Origin: DAIDKA01 sp963708865
GTDB taxonomy: Bacteria > Pseudomonadota > Gammaproteobacteria > Steroidobacterales > Steroidobacteraceae
Length of the DNA stretch: 64,000 nt
NCBI GenBank assembly: GCA_963708865.1
Contig: CAVPUC010000002.1
Span: 62,001-126,000, forward strand
Direction of reading: 5' to 3'
Part shown: piece by piece, positions 1 to 6,908 of the stretch
How the letters are laid out: each line of letters opens with the position of its first letter
How positions within the stretch are numbered: position 1 is the stretch's first letter
Notes under the pieces: model-generated
Databases searched by the model: none
Told to the model about the DNA's origin: nothing
Seen by the model: only the letters and a program-made list of their open reading frames with translations
Position numbers and translations under genes: made by a program

Positions 1-1
1 C

Positions 2-442
2 ATCATCACCATAGAGGATGGCATGAGCGAGGCCGACTGGGCAGGCTGGGCCGAGCTCACCCGCGCCATCGGGGATCACATCCAGCTGGTCGGGGATGAC
101 CTGTTCGTCACCAACACCAAGATCCTGGCCGAGGGCATCGCCAAGCACACGGCCAATGCCATTCTCATCAAGCCCAACCAGATCGGCACGCTCACCGAAA
201 CCCTGGCGGCCATCAGCATGGCCGAGCAGGCCGGCTACGCATCGGTCATGTCGCACCGCTCGGGCGAGACCGAAGATGCGACCATTGCCGACCTTGCGGT
301 GGCGACCGCCGCCTCCCAGATCAAGACCGGCTCGCTGTCGCGTTCGGACCGCACCGCCAAATACAACCAGCTGCTGCGCATCGAGCAGGAACTGCGCAAG
401 GTGCGCTATGCCGGCCGCGACGCGTTCCCAGTTAAGTTGTAG
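2..442 (+). CDS. eno: Enolase, C-terminal part
   Basis: Phosphopyruvate hydratase interconverts 2-phosphoglycerate and phosphoenolpyruvate in cytosolic glycolysis. Only the last ~146 codons are present; the gene enters from the left edge. The fragment shows the metal-site segment IEDG at the edge, the GDDLFVTN segment, the catalytic-lysine region ILIKPNQIGTLTET and the mobile SHRSGETED loop with its conserved His. It ends in the normal family C-terminus. ftsB follows after 9 nt, the usual gammaproteobacterial order. Identity is secure; the start lies outside the window. Confidence 0.97.
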   Translation: MITIEDGMSEADWAGWAELTRAIGDHIQLVGDDLFVTNTKILAEGIAKHTANAILIKPNQIGTLTETLAAISMAEQAGYASVMSHRSGETEDATIADLAVATAASQIKTGSLSRSDRTAKYNQLLRIEQELRKVRYAGRDAFPVKL

Positions 443-451
443 ACTTAAGAC

Positions 452-769
452 GTGAAATGGCTGGCAATAGCGCTGGGCGTCGTCGTCGCCATCCTGCAGT
501 ACCGGCTGTGGCTTTCGGACGGAGGCGTGCGGGAGCTCGCGCGCATGCAGGAGGCGGTGGCCCAGCAGCGCACGCAGAATACCGTGCTGGTGGAGCGTAA
601 CCGCCAGCTCGCGGCCGAAGTGCGCGACCTCAAGACCGGCATGGCCGCGCTCGAGGAGCGCGCGCGCAGTGAGCTGGGAATGATCGCCAGGAACGAAACC
701 TACTACCAGGTCGTCCCCGCCAAGCCCGATGCCGCCCGCCCCCCCGCCGCGCAAGTGGCGGCGCGCTGA
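452..769 (+). CDS. ftsB: Cell division protein FtsB
   Basis: Small bitopic divisome protein that forms the FtsQLB complex with FtsL and FtsQ and helps activate septal peptidoglycan synthesis. The 105-residue product starts with a single membrane segment (about residues 3-20). A heptad-like coiled coil follows (about 25-70), then a short Ala/Pro-rich periplasmic tail. The GTG start puts the MKWLAIALG segment exactly at the N-terminus, as in the family. It lies between eno and ispD as in E. coli. Length is near the usual ~100 residues. Confidence 0.93.
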   Translation: MKWLAIALGVVVAILQYRLWLSDGGVRELARMQEAVAQQRTQNTVLVERNRQLAAEVRDLKTGMAALEERARSELGMIARNETYYQVVPAKPDAARPPAAQVAAR

Positions 770-783
770 CGCGTCGGTTCGAC

Positions 784-2001
784 TTGCACTACTGGCTCAT
801 CATGCCCGCGGCAGGCTCCGGTCGCCGCTTTGGCACGCAGCTGCCAAAACAGTACGCCCCTTTGCTCGGCCGCACCGTCATGGAGTGGGCGCTGGCGCCG
901 TTTGTGGCGGATCCGCAGTGCCGCGGCATCACGGTCGCCTTGGCGCCGGAGGATGCTCGGTGGCCGCGGCTCGCCGGGCGGCTGCCCGCCACGGTCGCGA
1001 CCGTCCCGGGCGGCGCGCAGCGCAGCGCCTCGGTGCTCAACGGGCTGCGCGCGCTGGGACCGATGGCCGATGAGCGCGACTGGGTGCTGGTACACGATGC
1101 GGCGCGGCCGTGTCTGCCGGCCGCGGATCTGGCGCAGCTGCTGCGCGAGCTCGGCGCGGAGGAGACCGGTGGACTCCTGGCCACGCGCGGTGCCGACACG
1201 CTGAAGTTTGCGCCCATGGGGGGAGCCACCGCGGTCGCGCGAACAGTGGATCGCACCGGCCTGTGGCGGGCCCTGACCCCGCAGATGTTCCGCTTAGGCG
1301 CGCTGCGCAAGGCGCTCGAGGCAGCTCACGATGCGGGGCGCACGCCCACGGATGAGTCCCAGGCCCTGGAATGGGTGGGCGCACGGCCACTCCTGGTGGA
1401 AGGATCCGCCGCGAACATCAAGGTGACCACTGCCCAGGACCTGGTGGTGGCAGCGGCGATTCTGACTTCGGCGGGTGGCGCGGCCCCGCAGCTGATCGGT
1501 AAGGAGCAGCCCATGCGCATCGGATCCGGATTTGATGTCCATACCTTTGGCGAGGGGGACTTCGTGATGCTCGGGGGCGTACGCGTGCCCTACGGTCGCG
1601 GTGTCATCGCGCACTCCGACGGCGATGTGATCCTGCACGCGCTGTGCGATGCGATGCTTGGCGCGGCCGGGCTCGGGGATATCGGCCAGCATTTCCGCGA
1701 CGATGACCCGCAGTGGCGCGGCGCCGACAGCAAGGGTTTCGTGCGCGCGGTGCTCGCCATGCTGCGCGAGCGCAAGCTTGCGGTGGTCAATGCCGACATC
1801 ACGGTGCTGGCGGAGGCACCGCGCCTGTCGAGGCACCGTGAGGACATCCGCCACAGCATCGCCGCGCTCCTCGAGGTCGAATCGGACTGCGTGAACGTGA
1901 AGGCGACCACCACCGAGAAAATGGGCTTCCTTGGCCGAGGCGAGGGCCTTGCCGCCCAGGCCGTGGTGCTCTTGCGCGCCGTCCCTCAGGCGCAGGATTG
2001 A
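784..2001 (+). CDS. ispDF: Bifunctional IspD-IspF enzyme of the MEP pathway
   Basis: One 405-residue frame joins IspD (2-C-methyl-D-erythritol 4-phosphate cytidylyltransferase, residues 1 to ~235) to IspF (2,4-cyclodiphosphate synthase, from Met244). IspD shows PAAGSGRRFG and PKQY near the N-terminus and VHDAARP. IspF shows GSGFDVHTF (metal-binding Asp and His), AHSDGDVILHA and KATTTEKMGF. The TTG start gives a proper lead-in; ATG 802 would cut into the first strand. The IspF part has its own in-frame ATG at 1513, preceded by AAGGAG at 1501-1506, so separate IspF could also be made. In most gammaproteobacteria these are two adjacent genes; the fused form is commoner in other proteobacterial classes. 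Confidence 0.93.
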   Translation: MHYWLIMPAAGSGRRFGTQLPKQYAPLLGRTVMEWALAPFVADPQCRGITVALAPEDARWPRLAGRLPATVATVPGGAQRSASVLNGLRALGPMADERDWVLVHDAARPCLPAADLAQLLRELGAEETGGLLATRGADTLKFAPMGGATAVARTVDRTGLWRALTPQMFRLGALRKALEAAHDAGRTPTDESQALEWVGARPLLVEGSAANIKVTTAQDLVVAAAILTSAGGAAPQLIGKEQPMRIGSGFDVHTFGEGDFVMLGGVRVPYGRGVIAHSDGDVILHALCDAMLGAAGLGDIGQHFRDDDPQWRGADSKGFVRAVLAMLRERKLAVVNADITVLAEAPRLSRHREDIRHSIAALLEVESDCVNVKATTTEKMGFLGRGEGLAAQAVVLLRAVPQAQD

Positions 2002-3086
2002 GCCTGCAGGCATGGCGGGAGCTGGCGCTCGGCGCGCCGCGCGCCCGGGGCGAGCCGCAGGCGACGGGGCGTCTGCGCGCCGTTCCTGAAGATTTCGTGG
2101 TCGAGGAGGATCTGGGGTTTCTCCCGGATGGTGACGGTTCGCACCTGCTGCTGAAAGTCCGCAAGCGCAACGCGAATACCGGCTGGGTGGCGCAGGAGCT
2201 GGCACGGGGCCTGGGGTGTCAGGTCCGCGACATCGGCTTCGCGGGCCTCAAGGATCGACGCGCGCTCGCCATCCAGTGGTTCAGCGTGCCGGCAACGCCG
2301 CGCGCGCTCGCCGCGGCGCCGACCCTCACGAATCCGGAATTTGCCGTGCTCGAAACGCACCGGCACCGCCGCAAGCTGCCGCGCGGGGCGCTCGCGGGTA
2401 ACGCCTTTACCATCCGCATCCGTGACTACTCAGGTTCCGCCGCCCAGCTGCGCGAACGCTGCGAGTCGATCCGACGCAGCGGCGTCCCGAACTACTTCGG
2501 CCCCCAGCGCTTCGGGCGCGAGGCCGGTAACCTCGCCCGCTTGCTCGCAGTCGCCAGCGCGCCAGAAGACTCCCGGGCGCGTCCCGGCAGACCCGACGCC
2601 TTCGTCCTGTCGGCGGCGCGCAGTCTGATCTTCAATGCGCTGCTCGGCGAGCGCGTCCGACAGGGCAGCTGGGATGCGCTCAGCGTCGGGGATGTCGCGA
2701 ATCTGGATGCCCGCGGCAGTGTCTTTCCCGTGGAGGCGGTGACTGCCGAGCTGTCCGAGCGGCTGGCGGCGCTCGAGGTGCATCCCACCGGCGCCATGTG
2801 GGGTGCCGGGGAGCCGATGTCGAAAGGGGAAGTGCTAGCGCTCGAGCATCGCGTGGCGCTGCAGCTCACCGCCGCCGCCCGGTTTGCCGTGGAGGCGGGG
2901 CTGCGCCAGGAGCGACGCAGCCTGCGCCTGACGGTGCGCGACCTTGCCTGGGAGCAGGACAGCGATGGGGCGGTGCTGCGCTTCTGGCTGCGCAGCGGCA
3001 GTTTCGCCACCGCGGTCTTGCGCGAGATCCTCGGCGACCGTTCCGCCACGCAGGAGGATGTGGTGGTGGATGCCGATGACAGCTAG
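1998..3086 (+). CDS. truD: tRNA pseudouridine(13) synthase TruD
   Basis: Cytosolic enzyme making pseudouridine 13 in tRNA-Glu. The 362-residue protein has the TruD active-site segment GLKDRRALAIQWF, with the catalytic Asp, and the family signature NYFGPQRFG. The likely TTG start overlaps the ispDF stop (TTGA at 1998-2001), implying translational coupling. The 3' end overlaps the convergent Smr-domain gene in a shared CTAG at 3083-3086. Neighbours match the ispF-truD-surE order of other gammaproteobacteria. Confidence 0.95.
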   Translation: MSLQAWRELALGAPRARGEPQATGRLRAVPEDFVVEEDLGFLPDGDGSHLLLKVRKRNANTGWVAQELARGLGCQVRDIGFAGLKDRRALAIQWFSVPATPRALAAAPTLTNPEFAVLETHRHRRKLPRGALAGNAFTIRIRDYSGSAAQLRERCESIRRSGVPNYFGPQRFGREAGNLARLLAVASAPEDSRARPGRPDAFVLSAARSLIFNALLGERVRQGSWDALSVGDVANLDARGSVFPVEAVTAELSERLAALEVHPTGAMWGAGEPMSKGEVLALEHRVALQLTAAARFAVEAGLRQERRSLRLTVRDLAWEQDSDGAVLRFWLRSGSFATAVLREILGDRSATQEDVVVDADDS

Positions 3087-3625
3087 GGAAGTCCCGCCAG
3101 CAGCACGTACAGCGCACCGGTGCCGCCATCCACCTGGCGCGCCGAGGTGAAGGCCAGCACCTGCGCCGTCCGCCGCAGCATACTGTTGACCAGCTGCCTC
3201 AGCACCGGCCCCCGGGCGCCGGAGCGCAGCCCCTTGCCGTGCACGATGCGCAGACAGCGCACATCGCGCTTGAGGGCCGCGCTCAGGAACTCCCGCAGCA
3301 GCACTTTCGCCTCGGCCTGCGTCAGGCCATGCAGGTCCAGTTCCGCCTGCACCCGGTACTGGCCGCGGCGCAGTTTGCGCAGCGTGGTTTCCGGCACGCC
3401 CGGCCGGGCGAATGACGATGGATCCGCTGACGTGAGCTCCGGCTCATCGGCGGAGCCGTGCAGGATCTCCTCGAGCACCAAGCGGTGCTCGGCGCGTGCG
3501 AAGCGGGCGCGGGCTCGCGGCTTGGGCGGCTCACCCGTGACCCGCGGCGTTGCTGACAGCGGCGTCACATCGCGGGTGGCCTCGCGAAACAGCGCGCGCT
3601 CCTCCTCATCCGGCTTGGGCTTCAC
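3083..3625 (-). CDS. Smr-domain protein (SmrA/SmrB-like endonuclease family)
   Basis: The C-terminal half (about residues 90-180) is an Smr domain: the LDLHG motif, the IVHGKG turn and a closing segment with GGTGALYVLL. Family members are nucleases; E. coli SmrB cleaves mRNA at collided ribosomes. The N-terminal ~80 residues are charged and match the usual ALFRE lead of gammaproteobacterial members. The frame stays open to a TTG at 3688, inside surE. GTG 3625, with a GGGAG-like site just upstream, removes that overlap and starts at the expected place. Which subtype it is cannot be settled here. Confidence 0.85.
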   Translation of the reverse strand: MKPKPDEEERALFREATRDVTPLSATPRVTGEPPKPRARARFARAEHRLVLEEILHGSADEPELTSADPSSFARPGVPETTLRKLRRGQYRVQAELDLHGLTQAEAKVLLREFLSAALKRDVRCLRIVHGKGLRSGARGPVLRQLVNSMLRRTAQVLAFTSARQVDGGTGALYVLLAGLP

Positions 3626-3668
3626 TTCGATCTCCCGAACGGGCTTCTCAACGGCTATATTGATCCGC

Positions 3669-4427
3669 GTGAAAATTCTCGTCAGCAATGATGACGGCTA
3701 CCAGGCCGAGGGCATCCGTGCCCTGGCAGAGGCCTTGAAGGATCTGGGCCCGGTCACCGTGGTCGCACCGGACCGCAATCGCAGCGGCGCCAGCAACTCG
3801 CTGACCCTGGATGTGCCGCTGCGCGTGCAGGAAACCTCTCCGGATGTATTTTGCGTCCTGGGCGGCACCCCCACGGACTGCGTGCATCTGGCGGTCTCGG
3901 GCCTGTTCAGCTATCGGCACGACCTGGTGGTGTCGGGCATCAACGAAGGCGCCAACCTGGGCGACGATGTGCTGTATTCGGGCACGGTGGCGGCGGCGAT
4001 GGAAGGGCGCTTTCTGGGGCTGCCGACGCTGGCGGTCTCCTTGTGCATCGGTGAGACCAGCGGCCGGCATTTCGCGACGGCCGCGCGCGTCGCGCGCCTG
4101 CTGGTGGGTCAGCTTAAGGATCACCCGCTGGAGCGCGCGATGATCCTCAATGTGAACGTCCCGGACCTGCCGTTTGCCGAATTGAACGGCTATCGCACGA
4201 CGCGGCTCGGCGCTCGGCATCCCTCTGAACAGGCCATCGAAGCGCGCGACGCGCGCAATCGGCTGGTCTACTGGATCGGACCCGCTGGCGCAGGCGCCGA
4301 TGCCGGGGAGGGCACGGATTTTCACGCCGTAGCGCAGGGCTTTGTCTCGGTGACACCGTTGCAGATTGACCTGACCCGCTACAGTGCCATGGACACCATC
4401 CGAGGATGGCTGGCGAAACTTCCATGA
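3669..4427 (+). CDS. surE: 5'/3'-nucleotidase SurE
   Basis: Stationary-phase survival nucleotidase; family members hydrolyse nucleoside monophosphates using a divalent metal. The 252-residue protein starts at GTG 3669 with ILVSNDDGYQAEGI, whose paired Asp residues bind the metal. It also has PDRNRSGASN, the GTPTDCV segment and SGINEGANLGDDVLYSGTV. The reading frame is open far upstream, but only this start matches the family N-terminus. It overlaps pcm by ATGA (4424-4427), as in E. coli surE-pcm. Confidence 0.96.
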   Translation: MKILVSNDDGYQAEGIRALAEALKDLGPVTVVAPDRNRSGASNSLTLDVPLRVQETSPDVFCVLGGTPTDCVHLAVSGLFSYRHDLVVSGINEGANLGDDVLYSGTVAAAMEGRFLGLPTLAVSLCIGETSGRHFATAARVARLLVGQLKDHPLERAMILNVNVPDLPFAELNGYRTTRLGARHPSEQAIEARDARNRLVYWIGPAGAGADAGEGTDFHAVAQGFVSVTPLQIDLTRYSAMDTIRGWLAKLP

Positions 4428-5089
4428 TTGACAATCGCCTGTCCGGAATCGGCATGACCTCGGCGCGCACCCGCGACCGGCTGGTGCAGCGGCTGCGCGA
4501 TCAGGGCATCACCGATCCGGTCGTGCTGGATCGCATCCGCACCGTGCCGCGGCATATCTTTGTGGATGAGGCCCTCGGCAGCCGTGCGTACGAGGATACC
4601 GCGCTGCCCATCGGGTTCGGACAGACCATCTCTCAGCCGTACATCGTCGCGCGCATGACCGAGGCGCTGCTGGCGGCAGGTCCGTTGTCGAAGGTGCTGG
4701 AGGTAGGCACGGGTTGCGGCTATCAGACGGCAGTACTCGCGCCGCTGGTCACCAAGCTCTACAGCATCGAGCGCATCGAGCCGTTGTACCTGCGCGCCAA
4801 GCTGCGACTGGATGAACTGGAGTTGCGCAACGTGCGTTTGCGGCACGGCGATGGCACCTTGGGCTGGAAGAGTCTCGCGCCCTACGATGGCATCCTGGTC
4901 ACCGCCGCGCCCATCTCGGTACCCGAGGCCTTGCTCCAACAATTGCAGGTGGGCGGGCGACTGCTGGTACCGGTCGGTGCCGATGGGCATCAGGAGTTGA
5001 TTCGATTCACGCGCAAGGAAAACCGCATCGAGCGCCAGTCGCTCGGGCCGGTGGCGTTTGTGCCGCTGCTCGGAGGTGTGGTCGGATAG
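4424..5089 (+). CDS. pcm: Protein-L-isoaspartate O-methyltransferase
   Basis: SAM-dependent repair enzyme that methylates isoaspartyl residues of damaged proteins. It shows the substrate-side segment FGQTISQPYIVARM, the SAM-binding motif VLEVGTGCGYQTAVLA and the later GDGTLGW and VTAAP segments. The chosen ATG overlaps the surE stop as ATGA; an upstream in-frame ATG (4406) adds six residues. The length (221 aa) is typical. The nlpD and rpoS genes that often follow pcm are absent. Confidence 0.94.
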   Translation: MIDNRLSGIGMTSARTRDRLVQRLRDQGITDPVVLDRIRTVPRHIFVDEALGSRAYEDTALPIGFGQTISQPYIVARMTEALLAAGPLSKVLEVGTGCGYQTAVLAPLVTKLYSIERIEPLYLRAKLRLDELELRNVRLRHGDGTLGWKSLAPYDGILVTAAPISVPEALLQQLQVGGRLLVPVGADGHQELIRFTRKENRIERQSLGPVAFVPLLGGVVG

Positions 5090-5100
5090 GGCACAATGTT

Positions 5101-5122
5101 TTACACGATGTTAATCGTGTAA
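5101..5122. repeat. Perfect 9-bp inverted repeat just after pcm
   Basis: TTACACGAT (5101-5109) and ATCGTGTAA (5114-5122) are exact reverse complements around GTTA. The element begins 12 nt after the pcm stop. There is no following T-run, so it is a weak terminator candidate and could instead be a binding site. A second near-perfect palindrome lies at 5228-5246 (CGACGTGTT / AACATGTCG, one G-T wobble). Confidence 0.5.
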
Positions 5123-5261
5123 CTTCATGGTTTAACACAAATGTTGGCCGACATCCCGTCAAGTCAGCGGGCTTACGGTGCAGCGCTCGCGGATATTCCG
5201 CTGCAATCAAGCGCTTGCGCGGCGAAGCGCGACGTGTTTAACATGTCGCCGCACTGCGACG

Positions 5262-5425
5262 CCAGGACGCTGACAAGAGGGCACCGGGCGTAGAGACGTG
5301 GAAAAAGCAACAAAAATATCTTAAATAACAATAATTAAGGGGCCTTTGTTCGAGTCTGTCAGCTTCGGATAAAAGTCTCGTCGAATTGGATTTCTGCTCC
5401 GGTGCCCTCTTTGTCAGCGTCCTGG
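5262..5425. repeat. Inverted-repeat element (26/27-bp arms) with AT-rich core, between convergent genes
   Basis: The left arm (5262-5287) and right arm (5399-5425) are reverse complements except for one extra base. They enclose about 111 bp that is much richer in A/T than its surroundings (5300-5340). The element sits between the 3' ends of pcm and the Mth938-like gene. No reading frame or clear target duplication was seen. A small non-autonomous transposable element, a long-range terminator structure or an invertible segment are all possible. The rest of the gene-free stretch 5090-5435 holds only the palindromes listed separately. Confidence 0.55.
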
Positions 5426-5435
5426 TTCTGATCGC

Positions 5436-5810
5436 TCACCCGCCGGGGAACAGCGCCGCGGCCACGCGCCGCTCCTCCTGCACCAGAATGTTGAAGGTGC
5501 GGCAGGCGGCGCCCAGATCCATCACTTCCAGTCCCACCTTGCGCGCGGCGAACGCCTGTCTTACGGCGCTGCCCGGAAATATCTGTTTGGCACCGGTGCC
5601 GAGCAGCACGACGTCAGGATTGAGCGCGAACAACGGTTCCAGATCCGCGGGGCCGAGCGTTGCCACATCGCGCGCTTGCCAGTCGAGGATCAATCGATCG
5701 GCCATCACGATGCAGGGGGCGTGCTGCACCACCTCGCCGATGCGTACCTCTCCTGCGCCATAGCCGCGAATGAGATTGACGTCAGTGCGTGAGTCGAGCG
5801 TGAACTTCAT
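5436..5810 (-). CDS. Mth938-like (DUF498) domain protein
   Basis: A 124-residue single-domain protein of the Mth938/AAMDC family. It has the N-terminal beta segment, the central ALNPDVVLLGTGAKQIFP motif typical of the family, and the MDLGAACRTFNIL segment near the end. Bacterial members have no settled biochemical role. It is divergent from the RpfE-like gene with only 18 bp between start codons, so the two promoters must overlap or lie inside the genes. Confidence 0.85.
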   Translation of the reverse strand: MKFTLDSRTDVNLIRGYGAGEVRIGEVVQHAPCIVMADRLILDWQARDVATLGPADLEPLFALNPDVVLLGTGAKQIFPGSAVRQAFAARKVGLEVMDLGAACRTFNILVQEERRVAAALFPGG

Positions 5811-5828
5811 CTGTGTATATTGGCGCGC

Positions 5829-6908
5829 ATGAGCGAAGTGGCAATCATACTGTCAGACCTGTATCTGACGGAAAACGGCGGCGGTGGGGCAGATGTCCGG
5901 GATGCCGCGGTGCCCAAGGATGTGCTGCCGGCGCTGGCCCGCGTCGCCCGCTTCGCCGGCGTGAGTGCACTGCCCGGGGACTGGCGCGGGTGGCTTGCCG
6001 GCTGGTTGGGGCGCGCCGATCTCGCGGCCGCCTGCGATGCCACACCCGCGGTCGTTGCCGCGGCCGCACTGCCTGCCGGGGAGGCGTTGCCCGCCGAGGC
6101 CCACACCGTGTGGCTGGCGACCCCGCTGCACCTGGTGGCGGGGCTCACGAGCGTTCATCTGGATTATCGTGGGCTCCTGAAACTGGACGCCGCGACCCTC
6201 ACTGCCCTGTGCGCGGACTTCAACACTCAGTTCGCCATGCGCGGATTCTCGTTGCGACGCCTCGCCGGCGGCGGCCTGCTGGCCGGCGGACCCCGCTTGG
6301 CACCGCTGCCGCTGACCCGCGATCCCGCCCGGTTGCTCGGCAGCGGCATTGCTGGCAGCACCGTGCACGGACCGGGCGCCGCCGCGCTCATGATGTTGGG
6401 CGCCGAACTTGAAATGTGGTTGCACGCGCATCCGCTGAATGCGGCGCGCGCGCGTCGGGGTGAGGCGCCGCTCACGACCCTGTGGCTGTGGGGCGGCGGT
6501 GAGCCGCTCGGGCCGCGCGGGCTCGCCGCGCTCGTGCCGGCCGCTCACCCGGAGACGACCTTCATGACTGTATTCGGCGAGGATCCGCTGGCCGCCGGCC
6601 TGTGCGCGCTGAGCGGCGCGCGGCTGCGGCCCCCGGCACGCAGCGCGCACGATATCCTCAGCAGCGGTGCGGCGCGCACGGCAGCCATCATCGAACTCTT
6701 TCACACCGATCAGCCCCAGCCTGCGACCCTGATGGATCTGCTGCAGCACCTGGATGAGAACGTGCTCGCCCCGCTCATCAACGCGCTCAAGGATGGGGCG
6801 TTACGTCAGCTGACGCTGATCGCCAACGACCGCTGCAGCGTGCTCACCGCCCGGGATGGGTTGCGCTTCTGGCGCCGTTCGCGCGGCCCCTGGGCAGTGC
6901 TGCAATGA
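5829..6908 (+). CDS. RpfE-like conserved protein upstream of recJ
   Basis: A 359-residue Ala/Leu-rich soluble protein starting ILSDLYLTE. I match it to the proteobacterial family that includes Xanthomonas RpfE by general resemblance and by position: it lies immediately before recJ-prfB-lysS, the arrangement of the Xanthomonas rpf region. Conserved-looking stretches are LWLWGGGEPLGPRG (around residue 215) and the C-terminal ANDRCSVLTARDGLRFWRR. Some relatives have been compared with phosphoglycerate mutase folds; I see no clear catalytic motif. ATG 5829 is preferred over TTG 5820 because it places SEVAIILSDL at the N-terminus. It overlaps recJ by ATGA. Confidence 0.65.
   Translation: MSEVAIILSDLYLTENGGGGADVRDAAVPKDVLPALARVARFAGVSALPGDWRGWLAGWLGRADLAAACDATPAVVAAAALPAGEALPAEAHTVWLATPLHLVAGLTSVHLDYRGLLKLDAATLTALCADFNTQFAMRGFSLRRLAGGGLLAGGPRLAPLPLTRDPARLLGSGIAGSTVHGPGAAALMMLGAELEMWLHAHPLNAARARRGEAPLTTLWLWGGGEPLGPRGLAALVPAAHPETTFMTVFGEDPLAAGLCALSGARLRPPARSAHDILSSGAARTAAIIELFHTDQPQPATLMDLLQHLDENVLAPLINALKDGALRQLTLIANDRCSVLTARDGLRFWRRSRGPWAVLQ

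Noticed and set aside
3626..3688. N-terminal extension of the Smr protein into surE (TTG 3688)
   Set aside because: The extension has no family similarity, overlaps surE, and GTG 3625 has a better ribosome site.
5348..5360. GTTCGAGTCT resembling a tRNA T-loop
   Set aside because: No acceptor, D or anticodon arms can be built around it and no CCA end follows; chance match.
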